Both the position numbers and the translations under genes were made by a program. 64,000 nt of DNA. Origin: Cercis canadensis (lineage: Eukaryota > Streptophyta > Magnoliopsida > Fabales > Fabaceae). Under the pieces are notes generated by a model. That model worked only from the letters and a program-made list of their open reading frames with translations, was not told where the DNA came from and searched no databases. The stretch is taken from assembly GCA_003255065.1 (NCBI GenBank), contig QAOA01005000.1, positions 733,754 through 797,753 of the forward strand. The letters run 5' to 3'. Of this stretch, positions 1-13,188 are shown piece by piece (position 1 is the stretch's first letter; each line of letters starts with the position of its first letter).

Positions 1-18
1 ATATCAAAATTTCTGCAG

Positions 19-3000
19 GTCCTAGTATGTGGAGATCTACGTGGTAATATGATTCTGTTCCCACTGCTGAAGTGTCTGGTCCTGAGTACATCTGTTAGAC
101 AAGTAGTGAAGATACCCCCATTAAATCATTTTAAAGGAGTTCACGGGATTTCAAGTGTGTCCAGTGTCTCTGTGACTATGCTCAGTTCCTATCAGATTGA
201 AATACGCTCAGTAAGCTCACACATTCATCCCTTTTAATTGTGCCTTGTGATTCAGCTTTCAATGTATTTTGCTTTTTTAAAGATAAATTTGAGAATACTA
301 TTAATCATCCACAGAGACAGGCATGCATGTGTTCAACTTAAATTGCATTTATACTTATCTGCCATTATTCTTATTCAGACTGGAGCAGATGGTTGTATAT
401 GCTATCTGGAATATGATAGAGATCTGCAGAATTTGCAATTCACAGGGATGAAACAAGTGAAAGGGTTGAGTTTGATCCAATCTGTTTCTGTGGATAACAA
501 TTCCATAGATACATTGTCAAACAGCTATGCAGCTGGTTTTGCATCAGTAGATTTCATAGTATGGAACTTAATGAATGAGACGAAGGTACTCTGTATTGCT
601 CTCTCCTCTAACCTGCTTACAAGCAGGTGATAGTAACGTTTACATCACTTTCTGTGTTGCTACTTACTGCCTGTTATACCTAGGGGATTAAGTCCATATG
701 TTATTAGCAGGTTGTGGAAATTTCATGTGGTGGATGGCGGCGTCCTCATTCCTATTATCTTGGAGATGTACCTGAGATGAAGAACTGCTTTGCCTATGTC
801 AAGGTTAGTTTTCTATTTTGAAGTTGTTGCCTGTCCAAGTCTAGGCTGTATTTTGTACTCTTAAAAGTTAAGTGAGCAAATTATATTTCTATAGGCTATA
901 TTTTGTATAAAGTAAATAACACCTTCGTACCAAATGTTTGTGCTTAAAATTGTATCATTGTTAGAAAATTGTGTTTTAGATCATTTTATGGTTTTGATTA
1001 CTGATTTAGAATGAATATGAGCCTGATAGTAAGGAAGAATTATTTTGTGCTCAGTCATTGAATTCTAGCATGATCTCAGCCATTCCTATGCGGATCTGAA
1101 GGAAAGATTTTGAGATTCTTTAGCTTCATTTCATTGTCTTGAGGTGACCTTTTATTTTATTTATTTATTTATAGTTTTTAACACCCTTTCTCCAAACTGT
1201 GCCTGCTTACTTTAATAAACTTGGGTAATGAATACCAATGTAACTTGTATGAATTTCACCAGTTCCACTTCAGGAAAGTAAAATTTAGTGAACCCTTTTG
1301 CTATATGTTGTTGAGTTAATTTAATACACAGCTCAAATATTATTATGACCATATTCTGCATAGAACTTTGGGGACTTATAATTTTGGTACTAGTTTTCGC
1401 AAATACTTAAGATTTATCTAATATCCACTTTATTAGAAATTAGACTTAATTACAGTTAGAGATTATGGCCTTATGTTGTCCTTGATGGATACATTACTTT
1501 TTATGATCCCAAACATACTTCTCTAAATAGCCCAGCAAATGACTTATAAATATAGTGTCAATTCTGTTTTGCCAGCAGCCATAAACATCCCCCCCCCCCT
1601 CTCTCTCTCTCTCTCTAAACAACAAGGTTTTTTTGTTATATAATTCCTAACTTTGTTTCCATTTATCTGATTATTCCAGGATGAAATTATATATATTCAT
1701 AGGCACTGGATACCTGACAGAGATGGGAAGATATACCCTCAGAGTTTGCATATGCAATTCCATGGGAGAGAGATACATACCTTGTGCTTTATCTCTGAAG
1801 ACATGCCCCTTGAAAATAACTATAAGCACACCTTATCTAAATCGACTTGGATTGCCACTGGGTGTGAAGATGGAACTGTGAGGTTGACTTGGTAAGACCA
1901 TTCTTATCTGCTGCTTGAAGAACTGGCTTGATATAATTAGACTACACTTCATTACCTCTTAATGTGCTGCATGTTGACTTTGGTACTGGCATCTGTTTGA
2001 CTTTAGGTACTCTCCAGGTATTAAAAATTGGTCCACATCAAAATTGCTTGGTGAACATGTTGGTGGATCAGCTGTGAGATCAATATGCTGCGTGTCAAAA
2101 TTACACATTGTTTCATCAGATTCAACCAATGTGTCTAATGGGAGGGAAGAATCGAGTGTTCCTACTGAGTACAAGGATAATCCAACCCTACTGATTTCAG
2201 TTGGTGCAAAGCGTGTCTTAACTTCTTGGCTGCTAAAAAACAGGATGGACAACAAGAAAGGCACCCTTGTTGATCAACAATATAATTCAAGAGGAGATTG
2301 TAATAAAGTTTTATCTGATTTGTCCTCATCAATGACATTCCAGTGGCTTTCCACTGACATGCCAGCTAAATATTCAAGTACGCACAAATGTCCAGAAAAT
2401 GTCAAGGTAGTTGGTTTTGCTGAAAATGTTTCTAATTCAAACATTGATACTGGATCTGGATCACTGTTTCCCACAAGTGAAATAACGGACTTGATTAGAG
2501 ATAAACAAGAAGATGACTGGAGATATCTTGCAGTTACTGCTTTTCTTGTTAAATCTGCTGGGTCCAGGTGAGAGATGCCTAGTATTTGTTGTCTTAATTT
2601 TATTTTATTTTTTCCGACTGGAACCTGACACTTGCCTTTTGTATACCTTTCAGTTCTGTCTGTTTTGTTGTAGTTGCTTGTTCAGATGCTACACTTACGT
2701 TACGGGCTTTAGTTTTGCCCTTTCGCTTATGGTATTCACTATTATACCTGTCAAATTCCAAGATAATGATTTTCTTCTCTTATTATATATTTTGTTATGG
2801 CATATATGGCTTACTTTCCTTTCACTTGATGGCAGGTTTGATGTTGCTGTGCTGGTTCCTTTATCTGCACCAGTTTTGTCATTGCAACATATAATTTTTC
2901 CCGTGTGTAGGCCTTATAAAGGTTAGTCTATCAATAAACTCTCAGATAGGTGGCAAAATTTTTGGCTCCCCTTATCATTTCCTTTCCATGAGTATGGAAG

Positions 3001-4727
3001 TATAGTCCATACCCTTTCTAAGGGTGTAACTCTAAAATCTATAGGGAGTTGACTTGTTGATTGATGATCACTACCCATGGGAAAATTTTCCAATATACCA
3101 GTTACTTTATATCTTTTGAATTTGGATCACTTATTAATTTTTGCTGCGGTTTGGCAATTGGCATGTATGTTACAGCCCATTGCAATATATATTAGTGCTT
3201 AGTAGATAAAACGAATGAAAATTATCCCAATCATTAATACACTGTTCCTTTGGCATCTACTTTCTGATCTACATTATTTATTATATTCTGTACAGGTTCT
3301 ATATTGAGTCTATGTTTTGTTCTCCTCTTTACTGTTGTTCATTCCATTTCTGAACTTTGTTCTGCAGAACACATCCAGGTTGGAAGTGTTTATATTGTGA
3401 TCAGTGGGTCCACTGATGGGAGTATTGCCTTTTGGGACTTAACAGACAGCATTGAAGCTTTTATACGGCGGGTGTCAGCTTTGAACATAGAGAAGTTCTT
3501 TGATTGTCAAAAACGCCCACGCACAGGGAGAGGAAGTCAGGGTGGTAGATGGTGGAGATCTTTAAGCTGTAGCTTATCAAAAAAAAGACAAGGCAAGAGT
3601 ATGGTTACCTCGAAAGCAGAAGATGAGACTAATAACATCAACTATGCCACAGATGGGACCTCTTCAATGCTGAATAATTTTGAAAACAGCAAGAAGGGTT
3701 GTGCTCAAGCCATGCATACAGCTTCACTTGAGTCAGAAACTAACATGAATGATTCCTCGTTGGAAATATGTGAAATACAGCCTTTACTTGTTTTGCACAA
3801 AATTCACCAGTCTGGTGTGAATTGTCTCCATGTTTCTGAGATGAAGGGTCATCAAAGTGCTGATAGTTGTCTTGTGTACAATATTATAAGCGGGGGTGAT
3901 GATCAAGCACTTCATCATCTCGGGATTGAATTATCACTTGAATCAACAAAATTAGATTACGATATTATGACTCCAGATATAAGATATTTGGTCTCTGAAT
4001 ATACAAAGGACCAGAGCAAGACTTATGGGATTAGATTCTTATTTTATGAAAAAATCCCCTCAGCCCACAGCTCTGCTGTGAAAGGTAAAGCCATCTAAGT
4101 ACCTTGCAATAGACATACGAGGCTTTCTATATGCTCCCTTGATCTTTCCCGCTCCCCCCCCCCCCCCCCCCCNCCCCCTTTCTTCTTTTTTTTTCATTAT
4201 TCTGAGAATACTTTATGCAAATTTTTCCAAGAGCTTTGCATCTTTTGCTTTTAATTCGTTAAATATTAGCATATTTATTGTCCTTGTAAACCAAATCAAT
4301 TTGGACCACCCAACAAAACTGAAGCTGATAACCAGAAAAAATCTGAACTTCTAGTATTTGTTTTCACAAGAAACTTACCACTGATGCATATCGTATTTTC
4401 ATTTTATATTATTAAGGTGTCTGGACAGATGGTTCTTGGATATTTTCAACTGGTCTTGATCAGCGTGTCAGATGCTGGCATCTTCAGGAAAATAAGCTGA
4501 CTGAGCATGCGCATCTAATAGTTAGTGTGCCTGAGCCTGAAGCATTATGTGCTAGAGCTTATGACAGGTGAATGCTACATATGGAAGGATGATAGATTGG
4601 ATTGTATATCATATCGTTCTTTTACTTGACTCTTGCTTGTGTCTTATGCAGAGACCGTTATCAGATAGCTGTTGCTGGAAGAGGGATGCAAATAGTTGAG
4701 TTTTCTTCATCATCTCACATGAGATGA
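19..4727 (+). CDS. WDR6-like WD40-repeat protein, 5' end missing
   Basis: This is the 3' part of a WD40 protein of the WDR6 type. In yeast and animals WDR6/Rtt10 partners the FTSJ1/Trm7 2'-O-methyltransferase that modifies the tRNA wobble base; that role is inferred here from the family. Ten exons fit GT-AG rules with matching phases: 19-210, 379-585, 711-803, 1680-1891, 2007-2567, 2654-2731, 2836-2921, 3368-4084, 4417-4567 and 4652-4727. WD-type blades are visible as VCGDLRGN, TGADGCICYL, ATGCEDGTVRLTW, ISGSTDGSIAFWDL, ISGGDDQAL and FSTGLDQRVRCWHL. The protein ends FSSSSHMR at a TGA. The large exon carries a low-complexity basic/serine insert after the IAFWDL blade. The start codon and first blades lie left of the window. 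The family call rests on the GGDDQAL block and the C-terminal blade order. It meets LHCB1 tail to tail. Confidence 0.82.
1589..1616. repeat. poly-C followed by (CT)n in a WDR6-like intron
   Basis: A run of about eleven C is followed by about eight CT dinucleotides inside the third intron visible here. It is an ordinary plant microsatellite. Confidence 0.8.
4151..4178. other. poly-C tract containing an N (gap)
   Basis: A run of roughly 25 C residues in the WDR6-like intron is interrupted by an N at 4173. The true length of the tract is unknown and the N probably marks a sequencing or joining gap. It does not touch coding sequence. Confidence 0.8.
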
Positions 4728-5070
4728 CAGTGATGACTTGTGGAGAATGTAATGATTTTTATTAAATTATTTCTTTTTATACATTAGAATATTAAATAAG
4801 GGCCCAGTTTTCTCAACGTCAGCGCAGCTCAGATAACATCAATCCATTGGTGATGCCCAAGTCTCAGAAATTTTAAGCCCGAGTGTCGCTGTTCTATAAG
4901 TGCATCTCTTCTATCTTGTACTAGTGTTGAGAATCAGATATTTGATATGAATGTAATAGTAACTTGTATAATTTAAATTACAGTTTTGGATGAATTTGTT
5001 AAACATTTATGGATATATCATATATATTTTAGTGCAAAATGACAGGTTACTAGGTTAAATCTTCTGTTTC
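4728..5070. other. tail-to-tail spacer between the WDR6-like gene and LHCB1
   Basis: This 340 bp AT-rich stretch must hold both 3' UTRs and both poly(A) signals, because the two genes converge here. AATAAA-like runs occur around 4790 on the + side. I see no further gene. Confidence 0.6.
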
Positions 5071-5877
<807 letters not shown>

Positions 5878-5929
5878 CTATGCAGGAAGTTTAACTTGGG
5901 CTGCTTGACAAGTTAATGCAAGTTTGATG

Positions 5930-6060
5930 GATTTTTATAGGGTCTGGTGAGGCCCACAGTTCTTATCCTAGTAGATATTCACCCTCTTCCTGATTGGTTG
6001 ATGAGGTTGAGGCTAGGTTACAAGTATCCAACTCACTCTTTCAACCAATCAATAAAGGCC
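5930..6060 (-). promoter_or_regulatory. LHCB1 core promoter: TATA box, GATAAG and CCAAT motifs
   Basis: Reading the minus strand, CTATAAAAAT lies at about 5931-5940, some 70 bp upstream of the ATG. Just upstream come GATAAG (I-box, 5962-5967), a GAATATCT sequence close to the evening element/CCA1 site (about 5972-5979), and CCAAT boxes near 5992-5996 and 6043-6050. TATA plus CCAAT plus GATA is the classic arrangement of light-regulated Cab promoters. The motif positions are seen; light or clock regulation is inferred from the family. Confidence 0.6.
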
Positions 6061-7439
6061 ATGAAAGATTCTGCTTGAAAATGACGGTATTTTAACAAAT
6101 ATTTTTCTTCTCCTTTCTCTTTCAAAACAAACAAAAACTAAAGGACAAGTAGTGTTAACTAGTCTTGTAAGATATCAAATGGTATTTTAACATAGATGCA
6201 CATTTTCACATTTAAGGTGCACTGATCCAGGACTTTAGATCTATTCTACCTCGGTTCGTAAGTCCTTCTTAGTGTTTTATTTCTTTTTTTTTGTTTTCTC
6301 CTCCTTGTTATCTCCTGTAAAAGAAATAGTGTTTGGGGGATAACCCGTCATGAAGCACGCCGCGACCATGCCCGCCCCCTTCTCCCTTCCCTTTTTCTTT
6401 TTTAATAAAAAAAAAAACAAAATATAAAGTATGCAGTGGAAAAAGCACCTCTAAATCCACTGTAACATGTTTCAAAGAGCATAGAACATATTCTAAACTA
6501 AAGCCAAATCTAACGGAACATGTAAAGGTGACGATGCCTGATTTTGGTTCAAAGGAGAGAGGTTGGTTAAGTGGGACCACTTGAAAAGATAAATGGCCAA
6601 GGTCGGGTGTATACCCGAGCTTGATGCTGAGGGGATATGAAATGGGAGTTTTATGTATCCCTTTTGTCTTGTCCGAAAAGCGTATCCTTTTATTTCTTGT
6701 CCTCTACTTATTTATAGGGAGATTCTCAGGTTTAAAGGATTTAGGGAATGGGTTCAGTTATGGGCTTGGTGATAATGGGCTTAGACTTTATGGGCCGAAA
6801 TATTGGGTATCTACAAAAGGCAAGGCAATTTATTAAATTATTTGTTCAGTTTTTCAGACAATGCATGGTATTTGAAGACTAAGGTAATAATTTAATGGGC
6901 AAAATTGTGGGGGGAAAATAGTTTATTGGAAGGTCTAATATTCTGATCTGATTTATACGTTTACCAAAAAAATAATCTGATTAAGTTGACTAATTGTATC
7001 CAAAATATTAAACACTGTCGGCGCAGTACAGAAATAACTAAAACAATATGTTAATCATGTAGGATAAACGTCCAGTAGCGCAGTACGTATTATATATATT
7101 ATACTAATACTTGATGCCTCTACATTGACTGGAAACCGGGGTATTGAATTGAACAAGTATAGTCAATATGGCAAAAACAATAATGTATAGTCAAGGTCCA
7201 AGAAAGAACGGGTTTTAAACTATCCCCCCTCCCAAATAAACTATAATTATCTCATTAAATTAAATTCAGCATAATTGTGTTCTTTAAAACAATGACTTTA
7301 GAGAATAAATTTTTATTAATTGGTTTCTCTTCTCCAGTAATTAGGAAAATTAACAGACTATATATCTAGACATTACAAAATTTACATGTGTGATTTTATT
7401 TTAAGTTCAAACTTATCCATATGAATTTGATAGTAAATA

Positions 7440-7840
7440 TAGATAACTGTGTCCAAAAAAAACCCACGGAGACAGGAGACACGTGCCTGATTTTGATTGG
7501 AAAAAATGGATAATTTGGACAGTAATCAATCNGAAAAAATGGATAATTTAGACAGTAATCAATCATCTAACCGTCACGTCACCAACCGCATACGACCGGT
7601 ACGTGCCAGTCCGCCCAACCCTCTGCTATCCATTTATCTTTCTCTCTTTTTCTCTCTTTCGGATTTCTTTTTAATTTTTCTCCTTTTAGAAAAAAAAAAA
7701 ATTTAATGGGAGCGCACATAGGCCATAGCTCATCTCCAAACAATTTCCAACTGCCTCCACCTCTTTGCCGACGCACCGCACCACACGCTATCACATGTTA
7801 TGTGCAACCTTTACTCCTTAATTGCTGCCACGTCATTTGA
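7440..7840. promoter_or_regulatory. GC-richer island with several ACGT-core motifs
   Basis: It holds a G-box CACGTG (7480-7485), CACGTC (7575-7580), TACGTGCC (7600-7607) and CCACGTCA (7828-7835), together with a CT-rich stretch (7640-7680). This is the kind of sequence found in plant promoters and 5' UTRs, but no coding sequence follows on either strand within a few kilobases. It may be an orphaned promoter or a distal regulatory element. Confidence 0.35.
7499..7564. repeat. 33 bp direct duplication flanking a single N
   Basis: The segment at 7499-7531 is repeated at 7533-7564 with one G/A difference, with N at 7532 between the copies. It is most simply read as two overlapping contig ends joined by a one-base gap, so the real sequence probably has one copy. 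Confidence 0.75.
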
Positions 7841-8218
7841 GTGAATGGTGAGCCTTGAGTAATATTATTATGGCGTAGCTTGACTGCAGTCAACTATCTT
7901 GCTTTGAGTAGATAGTTCCTTTAGAAAAAAAGATCAGAAAGGAAAGTGCATTAAACAGAATTAAGGTATTTCACAAGTCAAGTAATATAATCTTTGACTA
8001 TACCTTAAATTCTGCCAAATGGAAGGAGCTCATAGTATATTCCCTAGCTATTTAGTTGGCCACCAACCTACTACCACGTTTGCAACACTCAAATTTTGAC
8101 ACACCAAAGTTGTTGAGTTTATTGGGAATGCCAGTGTTCGGTAAATGAACCATAGCCCTTTCTTTAATTTGGAGGTCAAAGAATGGTTGGCATTTTGCCA
8201 CGCCTCAACCTTGTCTAA

Positions 8219-8680
8219 GGGTCTGTTTGAGAGTTTTTTTTTTTGAGGAGAGAGGAGAAAAGAGTAGAGGGAGAGAAAGTAAGGGAAGAAAAAAGGAGAT
8301 ATTTTTTTCTCCTTTGTTTAGATGATTAAAATGAATAAAAGGAGACGAAATGAAAAAAAAAATTATAATTTTACAAATTTATCATTTATTTATAAAGTAA
8401 ATATATTTAATATAAAATTTAATAATTTTATTTAAATAATGTTTTAAAAAGAATTTAAAAAAAATAAATATAGGTATAATAGTAAACTATTCTGTTTTCT
8501 CTCTAAACCCCCAAATTGGGGAAACATAAAAATAAGGTAAAAAATGAATGCAAGGGTTTGAGATTACCCATTGGTTTTCTTTCCTATTTTAATCTTGAAC
8601 TCTCAAACAAAGAGATGAACACATTTACTTATTTATTTTTCTCTCATTTCCTTTCAATTTTAACTCCTAAACAAACTCTA
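8219..8680. mobile_element. MITE-like element with terminal inverted repeats
   Basis: The left end reads GGGTCTGTTTGAGAGTT (8219-8235). The right end (8662-8679) is its approximate inverse, AACTCCTAAACAAACTCT. A second inverse copy, GAACTCTCAAACAAA, lies at 8597-8611. The interior is AT-rich and non-coding. The GTCTGTTTGAGAGTT terminus resembles non-autonomous hAT-type elements that are common in plants. An 8 bp target duplication is at best imperfect (TGTCTAAG / CTCTAAAG), so the superfamily call is tentative. Confidence 0.55.
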
Positions 8681-10720
8681 AAGATATGATAGTGGTCACC
8701 TTTTGCATATTGTAAATTTTCTAATGTGTCATGGAATCCCGAAATTTTAATTAATGAGGACAAGAAATAAATTATAAATTTTTATAAAAAAATATTATAA
8801 ATATATATAAGTGATAAAATAATAATATAAAATACATAAGATAATAATGAATCCTAAATTTGTGATGGTAAATGTAGCGTGGTGCTTACTACTGTGATAA
8901 AAGAGGAATGAAAAAACTTTATAAATGACTTAATTCTCTCTCTGTTTTAATGACTTTTTATTTTTTTCTTCAATTCACTATTACTTCTCACGTGAACTCT
9001 CAAATAACTTTTAAATTCAATCTAAAAAAATTAATAGGATACAGCTAACTAAAAGAGTGGTAAGAATTTGACCCTTATGGAAGCAGCTTCTAAATTTTCA
9101 TAAGTACAAGAAAAAAATTTACCACATATATTAATTTAATTTTTTTTTACCTTTGCGCCCACGCTAGCATTCATGTACATGGATTCGCTCGGCCTTCACA
9201 TCTTCCCTTTACTAAAGTGTATAACTATACCAGACAAAATTTAAAGCTTTATTTAGTGATCGATTTAAGAGGCAAATCTAGGAACAATTGCTTTCACTGA
9301 AAAACATATCAACAATTTGCTTCACACAAAAGGTTTGCATTAATGTCGATATCCTGAATTTTATAGAATCCCTTGAAGTGGTAGCTGCTATATCATCCCA
9401 AAAAACCATGATGATCCTTATCAATCACACATCTTGCCTTTTGCGACTGAAAAATATTAATAATATACTTAGTCAAACTTAACGTGCCTATTGATTACAT
9501 CATTTTAAATTAGTGGGAAAGAAGAAAAAAATATATACTTGTTTATCTTTTGTCAAGGTAAAAATTCAACCAAGTTGATTTTATTTATTTTTTATTCTTC
9601 TGTTTTTCCCATGATGTAAGCGTAATACAAATAGAAAAAGAAAAAAATCACGCAACAAAAAGTTTGAATCTTTTATAGTGAACTTTAAATAATAAAGAGC
9701 AGCGAAATAACTATTGATAAAAAAAAAATTAATGATTGAGATTTTGATAAAATATATATTCTCGGATGATAATTTATGAATTCTTAAAAATTCACACTCT
9801 TAATCTTTTGTTTATTAGTGATAATCTAAATACACTTTATATTTTGAAATACACCTCTTACTTTAGCAAATATGAACCCCACAAGAAAAGTCAAGTTAAT
9901 TCACTAAAACCTCAATGTCAATGTTGCTAATTAAATTTTAAGTCGAACCCTAGAGACCAAAAGTATATTTAAATCCTTTAAACAAATCAGAGGATTATGC
10001 TAACATGATAAGTTGTATGATAATATAATATTGACTAATTCGGCTTTAAAAAATATATATTGGCCGATCTCACATTAAAAAAAAAAATCATTGATATGAA
10101 ATTATTGATAAAATTTCTCTCTAATGAAATATAAAAATAATATTAGAACTTTTGATTAAGCATTAAATTCTGAATCTGGCTGATGTAAGGATTGATGGTA
10201 GGTAATAAGATCTAGTGATCTATTCAAGTTGGTCCACCAACACACACTCAAATGGAATTATTTTAAACCTCTTCCAAGTTTACCTAATTTGCTTATTTTA
10301 TTTTTTTAAAAATATTACTTATATACCACAATTTTATATTATTTATATTACAATAAATTCTAATGAGTCTTTTAAAAAAAAAATTGAGGGTGTCCAATTA
10401 AAATTGTACCATTTTTTCCATTAACTTAAGGAAACGCCCACTCTTGGAGTCGAGCGATGACCGGTTATAGTTGGTGAACAACCGGCATTTTCCGGTAATA
10501 TATAATATGCTTACACTATTATGAATATTTGAAGCCCTGTGAATATGATATAGCCAATCCCGAGATCCTTTCAATTTTGGTAAGAGGGTCGAACCCTCAC
10601 CAACCCCCACAAATCCCATACCTCCATTTCGCCCTCAAATCTGACGGCCACGGATTTGTCACGCACCTTAGATTCCAAACCAGGACCGTTTTAGCCGATT
10701 TCCCACCGCAAGTTCCGGTA

Positions 10721-10760
10721 CCCGGTCACGTGGGCCGTTATTCACTATAAATACGGGTTT
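10721..10760 (+). promoter_or_regulatory. SAM synthetase core promoter: G-box, site II and TATA
   Basis: A perfect G-box CACGTG at 10727-10732 runs straight into TGGGCC (site II/TCP-type element, 10731-10736). TATAAATA follows at 10746-10753. Transcription probably starts about 25-30 bp further on, near 10775-10785. This layout suits a strongly expressed growth-associated gene. The motifs are seen; the regulatory meaning is inferred. Confidence 0.65.
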
Positions 10761-10774
10761 TCTCGTTGAGAATC

Positions 10775-12009
10775 AGTGTCCTTCACCAGTGGTATCGAGT
10801 TCTGCTTTGGTTACTCGAGGTCTGGTTTGAGCGAGTGTACGCCCAAGCTTTTGCTCTTTAGATCTATTATACTCAGTCGCTCCAGGTTAGTCTTCTGCTT
10901 TTTACTACCATTTTCTCTTTTTTCGCACTTTCTTTATTCCTGCCAAGTTCTGTTTATGCTCTCGCCTCTATTTCAGAGGTTTTCTTTACTTGCTAGGTTC
11001 TGTGTACGATTTTTGTAACATTTAATGGAAACCGTTTTGTCCAAGTTCTGTTTATACTCACTCACCACAGTGTACGGTTTTCTTTACATGTTTGGTGGTA
11101 ACAGATCTCGATTTCTTTTTTGGATTGCTGTATGTGGGTTAAGGTTCAGTTTGCTCAATTCTGCTGTCGTTTGTGATTATGGAATGCCTCGTATCTCCCT
11201 TTCTGAAAGGATCTATTAACTGTTGGAAGTTGAGCTCGTAAATTGGAATCCAATGTTCCTTTCAATTTGTTCTATTCGGTTTTTCTGAACTGTGATCTTC
11301 TATGTGATAGATCTGATACTATTCTAAAACCCATCCATTGTAACTCTTCCTGTTACCCGATTTAGTGTTGTTTCATTTGGCTTTGATTTTTACACTGTGA
11401 AAAGTGGTTTGAGCAGCTTATGATCGATCTGATGCAGTGGATTTTAATATCTTGTTTACTGAATTGTTATAGCATTTTGTCAATTGATTTGCATGATTTA
11501 CACCAGGTTTCAATTTGGGCTTATTTTCTCCTGAACTCAAATGTTCTGGTGGTCCTTTTAGTTTTCATTTCTAGTCATATTTACAAGAAAGTAGAATATA
11601 ACCACCTCAAATTTTTAATACCCATTAAAATATAATTTTTAAGTTGCAACTGATAGTTTAGCGCCATAATGCGTTTTCATGTTTCTTTTTTGTCCTGAAG
11701 TTCCAGATTCTGTTCTACTTTATTTGGTGCTCAGGGAATCTTGACATTCTTTGTTCTCGTTTTGGTTACACTTGTTTGGGAGATAAGCTTTTTGAAAGTA
11801 AGGATAAACTGTTCTGATCAGATTCTTGTAGGATGTAATCTGATACCATCAAGTTTCTAGATTTTCTTGTAATTTATTTGAGGAATATATGGGTTTATTC
11901 TTTTGTATTATAATCTTTTGTCAGTTATCTTCTAAGCACACTTTGGCCAATATTGTATTCTTTGTTAGACTGAATTTGTTTTTACTTTTTGTCTTGTGTA
12001 GCTTGAGAA
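10775..12009 (+). other. SAM synthetase 5' UTR with a 1.1 kb leader intron
   Basis: The leader exon runs from about 10775 to 10885 and ends CTCCAG|GTTAG. A 1,116 bp T-rich intron (10886-12001) ends TTGTGTAG, leaving eight leader bases before the ATG at 12010. Plant SAM synthetase genes commonly have one intron in the 5' leader and an uninterrupted reading frame, exactly as here. Such leader introns often enhance expression. The ATG codons within 10.8-11.6 kb are intronic and not real starts. Confidence 0.8.
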
Positions 12010-13188
12010 ATGGAGACCTTTCTATTCACTTCTGAATCTGTCAACGAGGGTCACCCTGACAAGCTGTGCGACCAGATCTCGGATGCAGTGCTGGATGCCT
12101 GCCTTGAACAGGACCCTGACAGCAAGGTTGCCTGCGAGACATGCACCAAGACTAACATGGTCATGGTCTTTGGAGAAATTACAACCAAGGCCAATGTAGA
12201 CTATGAGAAGATTGTCCGTTACACATGCCGTAATATTGGATTTGTCTCTGATGATGTGGGTCTTGACGCTGACAAATGCAAAGTCTTGGTAAATATTGAG
12301 CAGCAGAGCCCTGATATTGCCCAAGGTGTTCACGGCCACTTTACCAAGCGCCCAGAGGAGGTTGGTGCTGGTGACCAGGGTCACATGTTTGGATATGCCA
12401 CTGATGAAACCCCTGAATATATGCCATTGAGCCATGTCCTTGCAACCAAGCTAGGAGCTCGCCTCACTGAGGTTAGGAAGAATGGTACCTGCGCTTGGCT
12501 TAGACCTGATGGTAAGACACAAGTAACAGTCGAGTACTACAATGATAATGGTGCTATGGTTCCAGTTCGTGTCCACACTGTCCTTATTTCCACCCAGCAT
12601 GATGAGACTGTCACTAATGAACAAATTGCTGCTGATCTTAAGGAGCATGTCATCAAGCCCATCATCCCTGAAAAGTACCTAGATGACAAGACCATCTTCC
12701 ACCTAAACCCTTCTGGCCGCTTTGTCATTGGTGGCCCTCATGGTGATGCCGGTCTTACTGGGCGAAAGATTATCATTGATACTTATGGTGGCTGGGGTGC
12801 CCATGGTGGTGGTGCTTTCTCTGGCAAGGATCCTACTAAGGTTGACAGAAGCGGTGCCTATGTTGCCAGGCAGGCAGCTAAGAGTATTGTGGCAAATGGA
12901 CTTGCCCGTAGGTGCCTTGTGCAAGTTTCTTATGCCATTGGTGTTCCTGAGCCCTTGTCAGTTTTTATTGACTCTTATGGAACCGGAAAGATTCCTGACA
13001 AGGAAATTCTTCAACTTGTGAAGGAGAACTTTGACTTTAGGCCTGGGATGATCACCATTAACTTGGACCTTAAGAGGGGTGGCCATAGGTTCCTCAAGAC
13101 AGCTGCTTACGGACACTTTGGAAGGGACGAACCAGACTTCACCTGGGAAGTTGTGAAGCCACTCAAGTGGGAGAAGCCTCAATCTTAA
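12010..13188 (+). CDS. S-adenosylmethionine synthetase (methionine adenosyltransferase)
   Basis: Makes S-adenosylmethionine from methionine and ATP in the cytosol, releasing phosphate and diphosphate. The product is the methyl donor for cells and the precursor of ethylene and polyamines. It is 392 aa, the normal plant length (about 390-394), in one coding exon. The family signatures are intact: GHPDK near residue 15, the flexible loop [15 protein letters not shown] near residue 118, and the glycine-rich phosphate loop [19 protein letters not shown] near residue 265. The C-terminus [20 protein letters not shown] is typical. The start is fixed by [18 protein letters not shown], which matches the family N-terminus with nothing missing. 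The frame has no damage. Plants have several near-identical paralogues, so no numbered symbol is given. Confidence 0.97.
   Translation: METFLFTSESVNEGHPDKLCDQISDAVLDACLEQDPDSKVACETCTKTNMVMVFGEITTKANVDYEKIVRYTCRNIGFVSDDVGLDADKCKVLVNIEQQSPDIAQGVHGHFTKRPEEVGAGDQGHMFGYATDETPEYMPLSHVLATKLGARLTEVRKNGTCAWLRPDGKTQVTVEYYNDNGAMVPVRVHTVLISTQHDETVTNEQIAADLKEHVIKPIIPEKYLDDKTIFHLNPSGRFVIGGPHGDAGLTGRKIIIDTYGGWGAHGGGAFSGKDPTKVDRSGAYVARQAAKSIVANGLARRCLVQVSYAIGVPEPLSVFIDSYGTGKIPDKEILQLVKENFDFRPGMITINLDLKRGGHRFLKTAAYGHFGRDEPDFTWEVVKPLKWEKPQS

Noticed and set aside
6600-6840. Open frame of about 70 codons and sequence ending TGGGTATCTACA, resembling an LTR end
   Set aside because: No partner repeat, no target duplication and no internal coding sequence nearby; too little to call an element.
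10570-10612. GAGGGTCGAACCCTC, resembling a tRNA T-arm
   Set aside because: The loop is five bases rather than seven and no acceptor, D or anticodon stems fit around it.
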